Origin: Acanthaster planci
Lineage: Eukaryota > Echinodermata > Asteroidea > Valvatida > Acanthasteridae
Reading direction: 5' to 3'
DNA: 62,000 nucleotides
Assembly: GCF_001949145.1 (NCBI RefSeq)
Contig: NW_019091447.1
Coordinates: 954,348 to 1,016,347, forward strand
Shown here: positions 12,801-25,243 of the stretch, one piece after another
Layout: every line of letters starts with the position of its first letter
Numbering within the stretch: the stretch's first letter is position 1
Made by a program: the position numbers and the translations under genes
The notes under the pieces: model-generated
The model's database searches: none
Told to the model about the DNA's origin: nothing
Seen by the model: only the letters and a program-made list of their open reading frames with translations

Positions 12801-15203
12801 TGGTATAATTGGACTGTTCCATAGAGTTCTCTTTTGTGTCAGGCTGTTTGAACAGACGAGGTAAGTCTTGTCCATTTTTGTTACTTATTGTAAATATGAC
12901 TATGTTACGTGACATGTAGAGCTTATAACATTTTGCTTTCCGAATTCGACCGCGGTGAGAGTCCATATCAGTGTTTTTGAAGGAGTGGGTTAGATGTTTC
13001 AGCGTGTATAATGTAGCACCAAGATAAAACTTACAAAGGAGTTCAGAATTTTAATAAATTACACCAAACAGCAACAAATAGTCTATATTTTCGCCCTCGG
13101 TAATGGTTTGGTTTGGTTTCTTTCCATACATCACAATCATTTTGTAGAACGTAAAGAAACAATGTTATTACAGAATAAAATAACAGAAGATGAATGAAAG
13201 CTAACGTTTGTTCATGGCCCGGTTCCTTGATCTGTAACAATTCATATGTAGCTATAATTACAAGATAGGGGACAGAGAGAGTAAAGAAAGTTAAATAACT
13301 GAAGGTACAGCTGAAAGCCAGAATTAAGCAAAGATTTGCATTGTCATAACATCTTAGGAATGAACACAAATCTCCCCTGCTTCATTATTAAAGATATAGA
13401 AATGTGATATAGATGTGATAAATCAGGAACACTTTTCGCCATTCGGGGTCATTTTGCCTTCTTTGTAAAAAATGAATGCTCTCTTCTCTATATTTCTTTG
13501 GTCTGTCAATATTTCGTAAACTCTTGTAATAAATTAGAAATGTCAAATGTGACAAGAAAAAAGCTTTAAAAGCTACAGTGTTCGCTGAATAGCTGCTTCG
13601 CGCAACTCGTCTTCCATTACTCGTTACATCCAGCGCTCAGTGTTTTATGATCAGCAAATCAACACCTTGCTAAGTTTGATTGAATTCAGAGAACATCGCT
13701 TTTTACGAGGTAAATATTGTGCCCGAGGGAGTGTATGTACGAATACCCCACCACAGGAAACTGAAGCCCTCGTATTTAATTTCCTTGGGGTTTTGAGAGA
13801 GTTGAATTTAGTGGATTCATGTTACTCAAGCTCTTTGAGTTATGGGTATTAAACTGGTCTACTGTACATAGGGTAGTTGTGAACGTGACTGCCCCCAAAC
13901 TGTCAGATTTTAAGGTTGACTTTCCCTCTTTTTGTTAAGCCCAAGGTTGTATCGCCCGAATTGTCCAAGGAAAAGGAAAAGAAAATTGACAACCACTTGT
14001 CAAATCTTCCCTTGGCTGTGGCCCCCGATGCATGCCCCCTTCTCTGATCATTGGAGGTGGGGATTCTCCCGTCCCACCGTCTGACCCCTGCCACTAATTC
14101 TCTGTTTAATAACTAGTACACTTTCAGTGGGTTGCATTGTTTGAACTCCTGTACAAAATCAAAACACCTGCTCATGAACTGGAAGTTTTTGACACACCCC
14201 TTTGGCTTTCAATCTACCATGGAGGTGTTTTTTTACCTCAATGAATATACGGCCTGTCTGTCCTTGATGTTACACACTGCAGACCCGTGTTCTGACTATT
14301 TCCAGGTGCCAATATCTTCACGTTTGATTTGTACTTATCAGCTGAGAATATGAAGCAGTACAGGGAGTCAAAGAACGCCTTATTTTGTTCTTGACGGCTC
14401 CTTTCAAGGCCTTCCAATTCTTGAGTCTCCTTCACTAAAGTGTTGAAACTGCGACCGTAAATCTAAATATTATGTAAGTTTGCGATAAATCCATCCACGA
14501 TGCTCTCAAATATCGATGATTGTTGATATCTAAACTGGACAGTTTCAGTCGTTTACATACAAGCGTTTCATTATACTCTTCCTTTGTGAGAGTCTGGTAT
14601 TTGTGGTTTCGTTCCGTAGGATATCAAGAAGGAGGAGTATCCTTGAGAGGAAAAATTTATGAGTGATAAGAGCCAAGTATTTTGTGAAATGGAATAAGTA
14701 ATAATTTGTTTTTATGAGTGAGGCGTAGATCAGCACAGTCTCGCGCAAAATGTGATTTTGGGCAAATTCTACGAGAAATTCACTCATTTTATACCTGATC
14801 TATAACTGGTTATAGTGCGAGGCAATTTGTTTCTTTGTTAGCCATTTGCCCTCGTGTCTTATCCCGGCCTTGAGAGTCACAAATTGCTAAAAACTGAGGT
14901 TTTCAGTCTAATTTCACCACTGGTCAGACAACCCTGATTTTCATGCCCTCTTCCATCGCTGTAGGATTCTTTCTCAATAAGACGGTTATTGATTTACAGC
15001 CGACCCTCACTGAAGCTCTGTCGGTGGCCTTGTTGAGATAAATTTAATGGTCGAAACTTAAGGTGAAAAGCAAGTGTTCCATTTCAAGAAACTCAGATCA
15101 AAGCTACAAAGTCACATACCTCACTGTTGGACTAATTCGCATTGTGTCAAGCTCTTTTCCTTGCACTCTGCAACTGTACGTTTGAAAGCTGTATTTCTTT
15201 TTA

Positions 15204-15330
15204 AGCTGTATCGGCCCTGAAAAATAGACATTAATTAACCCTAACACTCCTCAATCCTTCACCTGTTGGAGGACTGAGGACTGTTAGGGTTAATAGAATG
15301 TCTCTATTTTTATGAATGCAAGGCCTTATA
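15204..15330. repeat. Near-palindromic hairpin element (MITE-like)
   Basis: Arms at about 15204-15259 and 15268-15330 are near-perfect reverse complements around a spacer of about 10 bases. Key blocks are AAAAATAGACATTAATTAAC / GGTTAATAGAATGTCT and CCCTAACACTCCTCAATCC / GAGGACTGAGGACTGTTAGG. The size and fold suggest a small non-autonomous DNA transposon or foldback element about 260 bases upstream of the lipase start codon. A weaker pair with the same CCCTAACA / GTTAGGG theme lies at 47980-48042. Confidence 0.65.
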
Positions 15331-15586
15331 CATTTTGAATAGAGTTTCAGAACTTATTACTTAACGTGGCATTGCTTTGTAGAAGAGATTCACTGTTCAG
15401 ATCTAAAAAAAAAAAACAATCACCATGATGGTTATATTCTGATCTTTCATTAAGGGTATCGGGGTATTTCTGTGGATCTCGTGCACCCGTTCCCAGGAGT
15501 GGTTTCAATAAAGGTTATCGGTATCACCTTTGGTTGCAGTTGTGCTTTTGTTGTCACGAGGATTGTCACTCACATACACTTTGACG

Positions 15587-18500
15587 ATGACGGCAAGACG
15601 GACCAACAGATTTTCCCTGTTGTTTGTGATACTTCTGGGATTGTCAGAAGGTGAGCCACTACGTTCATAGTTATATTTTATATATAGATTTTTTTGGAAG
15701 TAAGTGCAAGACAGAAATTGGACCGAGGTGATTGAAATGTCAGAAGCGTTTTGCTGCGACATCGGCACAGCAAAGGACCTTGGAGCAGAGCTTAGGGCTG
15801 GGGGGAGGTTGCTATCCAAGTCCGCTTCAAGTTTGCATACAAGTCTTTTTCAGAGCCTTTGTAAGTAACACTGTGTTAGCAGTTTTCTGCAGACCTGTAG
15901 TTTCAGGGGAAAAGGGATGCTCATCTGTTGGAACAGTTTTGATGATGTAGCTATTTGGGAGACATTATGCATTAGTGATCTTGTTGCGTTTTGGATATTC
16001 ACGTCCATGTATAGCGGAGTCCGTGTGGTGCAAAGATTCTTGGCTGAACGACTGGGGACCGGTGCACTGGCTGGAGGAACTTTGCCACTGGGCTGGTAAG
16101 TACCTCAGCGTACCGCTTCGTGTTGGCTCGTGTTGGGATTTCACTTGGAAGAAATTAAAGCTCTTAACAAGGGTACTTATACCACATTTTTTTGCAAAAG
16201 GATTTCTGTTTATACTGGGGTGCCTTCAAAACTGCACTGGCGGATTTACAAAGGGGTGACAGGGCTGGGTATATCCCTTGTAGGCTCCAAAGATTCAAAA
16301 ACAAAAGGAGACGCAATACCATCCCCTAAACAGATGGATTCATTTTGACCGGGACCACCTCTGTTAGCTGACGTCATGATACTTTGCTATTGCTTAATAA
16401 CCCAAGAAGTGATTGGCAGTGAGTGACGGATGTCAAGCATACATTATTCTGTCAATTTAAGAAAGAAACATTATACGAAATGAATTTCAAACTCAGCCCG
16501 TTATTGCTAACAGCTGATCAAAAATGGTTTCACATTATTGTCTAGTGATGTTAAGTTTTTACTGCAGCGGTTGACAACATAATGTTTTCTCCCGTAGGAC
16601 TGTGTGACACCGTTTGCTACGGGGATCTAGGGTGTTTCTCCAACGAGCTACCGTGCCACAAGGAATTCTTCCCCCCGATGCGACCGGCAGAGATAGGCAC
16701 TCGATTCACGCTGCATACCCGGGGGAATCGCGACGCGCCAGCCACGTTGAATCGCACGGATGGTGCGGAGCGTAGCTGGCGGCGGCACTTCAACGCGAAA
16801 CGGAGGACCGTTGTCATCATACACGGATGGGGTGAAACGGACAATAAAGCCTGGGTGAAGGAGCTTAAAGACGCACTACTTGATAAGGTTTGTCAATTTT
16901 GTCACAAGACTTCGTGCAAGAGCTTGACCTGAACCTGATTTCTGACAACCCCGAGGAGATCACCTTGGGACTGATTTTAATGTACATGTATACACACAAA
17001 TATGTTTCACTACTTCGACACAGTGAGAAAATTCATAGCAAAACTCAAACATGTAACATTACATCTGATGTAATCTCTAAATTTAACGTGAAATTTAGTT
17101 TGAATTTAGATTGAAAACTTGAACAGAACCACTTCCCTGTAAGAACTCGAATGAAATTTTGATTTATTTCAAGTGAGGGCATGTTACTCAAATTCGTTTC
17201 GTCCCCTAGTCAGAGGAATTGCATTTTTACTCGGAGAGAAGTGAATTTCGAAATTTAGAGAGTGAACTACTATTTTTTTCTTTTCGATTATCTTTGTCCA
17301 AATTGAATTGAGTGGTCCTTTTTTATGTTGTATAAAAACAGGCAGATTTCAACGTGATAACCGTGGACTGGGAAGAGGGTGCCGATGAACTCAATTACAT
17401 GAAATCAGTTCAGAATATCCGCGTGGTAGGACGTGAAGTGGCCATGACAGTCGGATATCTACACACTGAGACTGGTCTGGATCGAACGCTGGTGCATCTG
17501 ATTGGACACAGCTTGGGTGCACACGCCGCGGGGTATGCCGGGAAACGACTCCGGAATATTGGCCGCATCACTGGTGAGTTCGATGGTTGAACTGTGCTAA
17601 AATATAATGGTTTTAAGGGAAGATTGTCATAGGTTTCAGACAAAAGTCTCAAGGTCCCCGTGCTGGAACTTTAACAGGCGCTAAGTTAGGTACTTGCTGT
17701 GGTCAGTGAAGTACGCACATGTGTACGAGCAAGGTGACATAGGAGTGTACGCTCAAGCGAATATCAGCGAAGATTTACTCAAGGCTTTATTTGTGAGAAA
17801 GAAGAAAAATGTGAGAGTATCTCAAGCCTGCCTGGTAGGAGGGTGTAAGTAAGCCATCTGTTACACTGTAAATTATAAAGAAAGCAAGAATGCCCCTCTG
17901 CCATACAAAATGAACCTCAGACAAGAATAAATGTCATATATGCAGCATATTAGAAATCCGCCCTTTCCAGGATGGCAGCAATGCTTTTAGGACATCAGAC
18001 GCCAAGCAGAATAATTTACTCAGCAGGAGAAACATTTCCTGTAATGAGTATGGAAGCAGGTTACCCGCCCAAATATCGCAAGATTGCTTGTAGTTGGTTC
18101 TTGGCTGATCGTTGCTCATTACAAACATTTGCGAAACAGTATTCTCTGCCAGGCATACAATCTCAAACAACAGTCATGGTGCTCACGTGTTCTGGATGCT
18201 CCCTCTTCAGGAAAATTGGATAATCTACGAATTATTTTTTGGTATCTTTTTTGTAATGTAGTTTGGCTTGTTGTTCTTGCCTTATTCTTGGTCGCTAAAA
18301 TGACATGCACCGTTTCCTTCCTTCGCTGCACTCTTTCACATGCAGGTTTAGACGCGGCTGGCCCCGGGTTTGAAAACACCGATGCTGATTGCCGATTGGA
18401 CAGAAGTGACGCCAAATTTGTCGACGTTATTCACACAAGTTCAAATAGCTTGCTGGAAGGCGGGGCCGGTATCGAACAAAAGGTACCGATGCAACATTGT

Positions 18501-19238
18501 GTTCGATGTCAGTAACGGCAAATGAAACATAGCACACCAATAACCAAGGAAATTGAAGTCGAAAAGGAATAGTACATGTGTATTCTGTGTTGCAAATTTG
18601 GAATCAATCGAAATGGTGGTCCATGCACATTTACTTTACACAAATTTACACAAATTACACTTTAAAAAAATCCAGCATGATTTATGCGCGAAGGATCGTT
18701 AGGGTAAAACCTACATTTTTTCCACTGACATGAATTTTTATCGAGGGAAAGTATTGTACTGAAAGACAGGAGGATTGTATGAAAATGTTTAGCTAACGAT
18801 GCGAAAATATAATTATTGTGGGTCTTTTTGTAGATAGGACACATGGATTTCTATCCCAATGGAGGTCAGAACCAACCCGGATGTAGATGGTGGATGCTCG
18901 GATGCAGTCACGCAAGATCTCACGCCTACTTCATCCAGAGCCTGCGAGATACCTGCCAGTTTCCTTCCGTGCCCTGCCAGGAGTTGGCTGACTTCTTGAC
19001 AGGGAAATGCCGGTCGTGTGGTCGCGGAGATTGTCCCTCCATGGGATACGAGGCCGCCTGGAGCCGTAGTTCTTATGGAAGCTACTACCTTAAGACCCTG
19101 AGAAAAAGTCCGTACTGCAGCCCAAAGAAATCTCAGTTACGTAATAAGTTCCTCAGACAGGGATCGAGAAATGAGATCATCAAGACGAGAAAAGAAAAAA
19201 CAGGCTTCTCTAAGAAACATCGTCAAGTTCAGGGTTGA
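15587..19238 (+). CDS. Secreted lipase, pancreatic lipase / phospholipase A1 family, complete, 6 exons
   Basis: Exons: 15587-15650, 16015-16095, 16598-16887, 17342-17573, 18346-18482, 18834-19238 (TGA). They encode 402 residues with consistent phases. An N-terminal hydrophobic stretch (about residues 8-20) is a signal peptide, so the enzyme should be secreted and hydrolyse an ester bond of a lipid. Family features: the VCYGDLGCF N-terminal block, TVVIIHGWG (oxyanion region), GHSLGAH nucleophile elbow with Ser202, LDAAGPGF with Asp225, and CSHARSH with His294 complete the Ser-Asp-His triad. The lid between Cys285 and Cys292 is only six residues, whereas classical triglyceride lipases have about 23. 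After the catalytic domain there is a Cys-containing segment and a basic tail (about 35 residues rich in K/R) but no PLAT domain. The short lid favours phospholipase A1 or related polar-lipid activity over triglyceride hydrolysis; this is inference. The start is the first ATG before the signal peptide. Confidence 0.92.
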
Positions 19239-21255
19239 ACAGAAGTGTTACTGTCGTACCCAATAGTTGTGTAGGAGATATATGTACGTGTACTGTATTA
19301 AATTACGATTCCGGCAACTTTTTAATGCATTGGTTTCTGTTCGGGTGTGTAAGATACAACTTATGTTTGAATATTCATCAACTTCCTCAGCTTCTGACGC
19401 AGCATTGTCACCCAGGACTGATTTGGGGGAACCTTGTCATGTATGTTTCCGGGCAGTGATTGGAAATGACACGTGAGGAATTGCATTAGACTTTCATTTT
19501 TTTTAAAACGTGTTTAGTTTTATCACGAAAGTCAAAAGTTGTTAATTCGAACTCGTTAGAGAGGTGACGAATTCCGAGCCGGAATTTTAATATTCTTTCC
19601 GTGCAGTCTATGCCCTACGCGGTATCATTCAGTGAAAGACAGTAATACAGTACCAGTTTCTGAACTTAACTCACATGTACATACACTGAACATAGTCGAC
19701 GTACTTGTTATCAACTGGAACTCAGTGGTTTAATTAACAAAATAATAAAGACAGTCCTCTAGCTACGTTCGGTCAGTGTTTGTGTATTTCTGCTGTACAA
19801 TGATGTTGTAAAAAAGTACCCTGGATTTGAGAGATGAGATGAGGTTTAGGAGTTCTAATAAGCCTTCACACTCGATACATTGCGGCTTTAATGGGTTCTT
19901 TCTATAATTTTATTTGGATGCGTCTTTTAGGAGACACCCTGAATGCAGCCACGTGTTACCCACAAACGCACGTAAAAGGTACGGTGGCTGATCTCTGTCA
20001 AGAACATTTTTTAATTACCCCTAATGGGGTGCTCTATCTTATAACGTTGCAGAGTGACATGCAATAGTTTTTGGCAGAGATCAGCTCATGTGGATTTGCG
20101 ATGCCTTTCATCAGCATGAAGAAATCATTGAAGCAACCGTATTCTCCCTTCCTGGGCTTAATTCCTAATTAGGCAGAATAACTCAAACGTTCGTGACAAC
20201 GACACGTGAACCAACGATCGATCAGCATCATATTCGGCACGGCGGCACGCACAGATGCCATACCCCGCAAATAGCCCAACTTTTACCAATTTTTGGATCT
20301 TTCATTTCCCTTCTTTCCAAATGTGTGGAAACAGCAGCAAGATGTAGGCCTTCAGAGAATTACATTCCATCCGAATCGCCCCTCCAAAATTTATCTCTGG
20401 GTCCATCTTTGATCAAGCTGTTTTTTTAATAGCTTCATGGAAAGGTGCAGTATTTGCTGTTGGACCCTGCAAAATATGGCGAACAGTGACGAATATACCC
20501 ATCAAGATATGGGACTGAGGGGTACCCCTACTTTAAGTCCAATCCCTGGACACATTCTAGACTATTGTTACCTAACACGTCCCCCAGATGTCTGAAAAGA
20601 ACCCCTGAGATTGGGATCAAGCAATGACCAACACAAAGGAGGGGGGGTGCTCTCCGTCTCATATCTCGCTTCAAATGGTGACGAATCCTGGTTTGCAGTC
20701 TCGTCTAGTTTGGAATTCCAATTGCATGAAATGTCGACTAAACAAAGTCCGTTGATCCCTTCATTTGCCCTCGTAGACTACGGACGTTCAGAGATTGATT
20801 GACTTTTGAACAATGCTATGAACCCTACTCTCTCGGGAATACAGGGAATTAATGCAAACAAAGTAGCTAGAGACCTGGGTATTTTCAAAATTGCCAACGT
20901 TAACGTTCTGCGCTCTGGGTTTTAATGCAGTTGGATAATGCCGATGATCCAGTCAGGGCTTCCTGAAAAGATCAGCAGACCTGGCGGAATTTCGAGGACG
21001 TTGAATTCTAAGGCCCTATCCATGTATTCCGCTCGAATCGTTTGCTTCCCTGCTGATTGGTTGTCTCTTCAGGCTTTTAAGAGCATTCGTGCTCTTTTAA
21101 TGGTGTGGATGCAAAACCATGAATTCTTAGCCCTATTATGAAAAACAAAGGTATAGGATTAACTTACTTACAATCGGGGATTCATTGCTGTTGGTGTTTG
21201 TGACTGGAAGCAGAGCCCCAGGCGTCGGTAATTCAGCTCAGAATGCGGCGACGTG
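19239..21255. other. Lipase 3' UTR and intergenic spacer
   Basis: No coding exon is supported. An AATAAA at 19744-19749 is the best candidate poly(A) signal for the lipase transcript, giving a 3' UTR of about 0.5 kb. The rest is AT-rich sequence with no recognisable family. Confidence 0.5.
19744..19749 (+). terminator. Candidate poly(A) signal of lipase gene
   Basis: AATAAA about 500 bases after the lipase stop codon, on the same strand. No transcript evidence was available. Confidence 0.4.
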
Positions 21256-21263
21256 TATAAAAG
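21256..21263 (+). promoter_or_regulatory. TATA box of small secreted protein gene
   Basis: TATAAAAG in a GC-rich setting (GTGTATAAAAGGTCCCGGGG). About 30 bases downstream begins a short exon-like stretch that ends in a strong donor (GGTGAGTTT) at 21392. Initiation is therefore expected near 21285-21295. Confidence 0.65.
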
Positions 21264-21286
21264 GTCCCGGGGCAGATGCCGACTGA

Positions 21287-21391
21287 GATTCATTTTGGCT
21301 TCAAACAGGAGTAAACAAGTCTGTCGCCTCAGCGAGTCAGAGTTGAGCAATTTTCCGGTGCTTTGTAAATCAAGAGGTGGATCTAGAAAGG
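21287..21391 (+). other. Predicted non-coding first exon of small secreted protein gene
   Basis: The 5' boundary is inferred from the TATA box; the 3' boundary is the donor GTGAGT at 21392. There is no ATG that reads into the downstream coding exon, and the next exon begins exactly at its ATG, so this exon would be 5' UTR. Confidence 0.5.
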
Positions 21392-22168
21392 GTGAGTTTA
21401 GAAATCTCTCATTTTCAGAAGATGATTTATAAAGGAAATCACTCCAAATCTAGATTTGGAAAAAAACCTCTTAATAGAAACTCGAGTTGAATGTCAGTCT
21501 TTGAAAAATTCAAACCAAAGTGGTTGGGAGTGTGTGTGTGTCGTTGAGAACGGAGGCCTAGAGTGAATTGCCCTCGAACACTGATTTTCCACTTGATCTC
21601 GAACATAAACGAAGTGGAACTTCAGCTATTAGTGAGCATTCAGTGGGTTTCTCGAGAATCTTGTAAGTCAAGCAGGATTAAGATTTTGTGATGTCCAGCA
21701 GGAGAATTTCAGACTTTTGCGTTGGTACTCCAAAAGAGGCGAAGGTGGGCTAGACGTGGGAGGGGAATTGCAGGGTACACGCCCTCTAAAAACTCGTTGT
21801 CCCCAGTCCCCCCCCCCTCGGAATTTGGAAAAACAAAGAAACTAGTATGGTTTTATTAAGAAAATATTTGGACCTCAGTGCACCCCCTACTAGAACAGCC
21901 ACTTCTCCCACTAACCTCCTTCCCCCCACGGTGAGAATCCTTGGTATGCTGCTGCTTCCAGCATCCCTGGTGCTACTAATTATACGTTAGCATCCAAGAC
22001 ACAAATTTATGGCCAAGACTTCGTATTTTACCACTACGTTTTCCCGTGGAGACCACATTCTGTTTGTTAATGGTGTGCCTCTCTTTGTATTTTTTTTTAT
22101 TAACCACCTTATATTCCGAGTCAATTATGTTGTGTGCGAGCATGGTTCTTAATATATTTTGGTTTCAG

Positions 22169-23857
22169 ATGGCGCTTCGTCTGTTTGTGACTTTGCTTCT
22201 TGGTGTCGCGTGTATGGATTTTGTTAGCAGTTCAAGTTTGTGCCCGACTGAATGGCCGAGTAAGTTGCATCCTAAACCTTTAAGGGTATAAGTCCATATG
22301 TCATGAAATGGGTGCTATCTCTGAAAATGACATTTTTACTGTATGAAACAATGAGGCAACCTTCATTAATTTTGTTTGTAATATCACGTAAACACGAAAT
22401 ATTTCTTGTTGAGATTACATTTCTACTGAAGAATGCTGAATCTGCTTTTAGCATACCCCTAGAAGTGGGTCCTTCAAAATACCTTTAAAACGGGAACTCA
22501 AAGATTGACAAGAAAGGTACGAGAATGGATTAAAAAAAACTCTAATTTGAGAGCTGTATTTTAAAAACAGTTATTTACATTTCAACATGCTGATGACGTA
22601 TTATTCTTATGATTTGCTGTTCTGGCTCTTAGAGGAAACTTCATCAACATGGTCCTGCGTGCAGACACGAAGTGCACTGGAGTTTTTAAGGGTTCACGAT
22701 GTACATGTACCTAAATGTTTGCTGTGTGTAACTGTCTTGTCTCAAAATGCAATACTACTGTCTGAACTTTGTCTTTACGAGTACGTGGTGGAAATGCGCG
22801 TTTTCAAATACTGTGGAAGTCTTATGCTTTTCAGGACAATTGAGGGCGCTGCTACATGCTTTGATGACGGTTGCACTAGCATGCGCCCATAGAAAACAGT
22901 GCAATCAGACCGAAATGGTGCCGCCTGGTGACTCTCGGGAAGGGGTTGGCCTCCGTTTTTTTTTCACTTGAAATGCAAAATTATGGCCATAAGATCACTT
23001 TTCGTTTTAATTTAAGGGGGTTTAGCCACGTGTCTGAATTACTTGGCTGTGGCTTGAAATAACGCACGAGTCTATGGAAGTGGTTATAGCCATTTCCCAT
23101 AAGTCGTGTATGTGCAATATCAAGCTGCATTGATCGAAGTGATTGAGATGCGGATTGTATGACATTGTAAATATAACTGGTTACTTGTTCGAAGCGTGAA
23201 CCTAGTATTTAATAACTGAATTGTAGACAAACCTTTGTTCGTTTGCCAACTTTTTGAACTGAAACGAGTAAAAAAAATCTGACGGCAAACTGTTTAATTC
23301 CAGGAAAAACGTAGATGTTTCTACTGTGCGTGGCATCAGAATTACGAGATTTAAATCACTTAAGCATTAATAGCAAAATGAGCAGGCTCACCAAAATTGA
23401 AACTGAGGTGAAATGGGAAATCTAAGGAACATCTAATAAATTCCATGTCACAAGCCCTTTCTTGCTTATTTTTATTCAGCATCGGTCTGCAAGGTTTACC
23501 TTATTTTCATTCAATTTCTTTGATTATTTTGTTACCCTTGTTTTTCCAGAGAGTAAGGTGTTCTTAACTCCGGGATACTACCCGACAGATCTTGTAGCGG
23601 CCCGTGAGCGCTGTGAGGGATGTGAAGGGTTCAAACTCTGCTCTCTCGACCAACTGAAGGAAGCCTATAACATATACATCGAGATTGACCAATGGGGCCT
23701 GGTTGACGTAGCTGGAAAGGTCGCGCGTGTCGTCGAATGCACTTCGGCCGATTTAAGACTTGGGTGCTATCGCAAGTACCGCTCGGCTGGACAGCAAAAA
23801 GGCTGGATACCAACTAAAACCAACACGGATCTTGCAAGAGCATATTGCTGTTCTTAA
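22169..23857 (+). CDS. Small secreted cysteine-rich protein, Link-module-like, 132 residues, complete
   Basis: Exons 22169-22259 and 23550-23857 (TAA), joined in phase 1, encode 132 residues. The acceptor TTGGTTTCAG lies directly before the ATG. Residues 1-20 or so (ALRLFVTLLLGVACMDFVSS) are a signal peptide. The mature part has seven or eight cysteines and a layout that resembles a Link / C-type-lectin fold: a VF..GYY strand, a helix AARERC, then LCSLDQLKEAYN (compare the A-C-x-G-x-x-L-x-x-QL-x-x-A pattern of Link modules), a central GLVDVAGKVA strand pair, a GC motif, and a terminal ARAYCC resembling the Link end D-x-Y-C. I do not recognise a named family, and the usual Link tryptophan-glycine pair is not clear. 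It could bind a glycan or simply use the fold. The last exon is followed by AATAAA 47 bases after the stop. Confidence 0.8.
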
Positions 23858-23903
23858 ACCCTTTAAGAAATAACCAGAAAGTTCATTCATAAATACGATT
23901 ATG

Positions 23904-23909
23904 AATAAA
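23904..23909 (+). terminator. Poly(A) signal of 132-residue secreted protein gene
   Basis: AATAAA 47 bases after the stop codon on the coding strand. Confidence 0.65.
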
Positions 23910-25142
23910 TCCTGACATCACGCAATCGGCAGTGAAAATTCTCTTCTTTTTTCCCAAGAGAAGTTAAAATTGAGGTCTTTAACTCATATCTGTGCTCTGC
24001 AATACTCAACGCATGATATTGGACTTATTGGATTTCCCTATAAATGGCATATCAAATTTTGTTTTTAACTAACGTTACGACAATGCTTCAGTGGCGATGC
24101 CTAAGGTCAATGTTGTATCTAATTACAAGCACAAGCATCTCAGTGCAACCAGTGTAAGTTTAAGATGTAAAGGTTGAAAAATAAACATTCACCGAAAGTG
24201 CTCACAAATTATTTGTGATTTTGTTTCAATCGTACTTTTGATTTAGTTTTTAACTGGAGGGGCATTTGCATGACCAACGAGGTGCATGTGTGCCCAGGTG
24301 AATGCAGATTTATACATATGGATAATGTCCATGATTTTGAGTGAGCCATCCTGGTACAGAGTAACGTCAAATTTGAACTAGGAAGTGTAGTGTAAACGCA
24401 GTACGGACGCTTGTTGGCTTAGGCACTGGTTCTTAAGCTAATATTTGTGTTAATCACTTTGGTACTCAATTCTAACAGTGAATGAACAAAACTCATGAAA
24501 CAGATTTTGACAGTATTCCCTGGACAGCCATTGGAAGTCGTGCGGTTCTCTGTATCACGAATGACCCCGTCTTGTAGAAGACAGAATTGGCTTATTAGAA
24601 TGTAAGGGAGATTTTGAGAGGTTTGGTGGCGGCAGACAAACCGGTCCTTTTTACCAGTTCTGAGCACGAGCGCGGTGTTCTGAGCAGGCGTGCATCAACC
24701 TCGACTCCGTGGGCTGGGTACGCGTTCCTCCTAGTTTAATTAATTAACCGCGGCAAACCAGTAAAGCGACTTATCGTCCGGATTCTGTTACTCGCGGGAC
24801 TCATTTTGTCATTTTTCGGGCTTTAATAGAAGACGTGTGAACGCTGCATGCTTGACTAGTTTATTTTGAATAAGTAGACTACCATCACAACACTATGCAC
24901 TCATTACCATCACAACACATCCAGCACGATTGTGACATCACACGAAAAGGGTCTATACGATGAACAAAAGTGATATACTGAGACGGCCTTGGTGCAGGGA
25001 GCCCTCTTGAGATATTTGTTGGGCAACTGTACTTTCCTTGGCGAAGTGTTCGCAACGTCATACGGTCATGCTTTTTATCTATTCTTTCAAAGGATCAAGA
25101 GAGGTCCTTTAGGTCCCAGTATAGGCAATGTCATATTGTTAT

Positions 25143-25243
25143 CGTGCAGACCAGTGCTTTTGTTCTGCATGGTATGTACAAAGGGGCGGCTTCCCTGTGA
25201 AACAGAACTGCCCTGCAATATGGCCACTACGCAAAGCCTCTAC
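25143..25243 (+). repeat. Dispersed repeat, copy 2
   Basis: Resembles the reverse complement of 9701-9812; shared landmarks are GGTATGTACAAAGG, AACTGCCCTGCAA and GGCCACTACGCAAAGCCTC. Confidence 0.6.

Larger units (their letters stand above)
7193..15586. other. Intergenic stretch between mucolipin and lipase
   Basis: I see no convincing coding exon here. The first part should hold the mucolipin 3' UTR; the nearest candidate poly(A) hexamer I noted is an ATTAAA at 8394-8399, so the end of that transcript is uncertain. The stretch 12040-12460 is CpG-rich and could be a promoter or CpG-dense repeat, but no gene follows it that I can recognise. Homopolymer runs of G and C occur near 10010-10030 and 10563-10573. 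Two repeat elements are listed separately. Confidence 0.6.

Noticed and set aside
13043-13369. 108-codon minus-strand frame with hydrophobic stretches
   Set aside because: Looks like AT-rich sequence read in frame; no start context, family similarity or gene structure.
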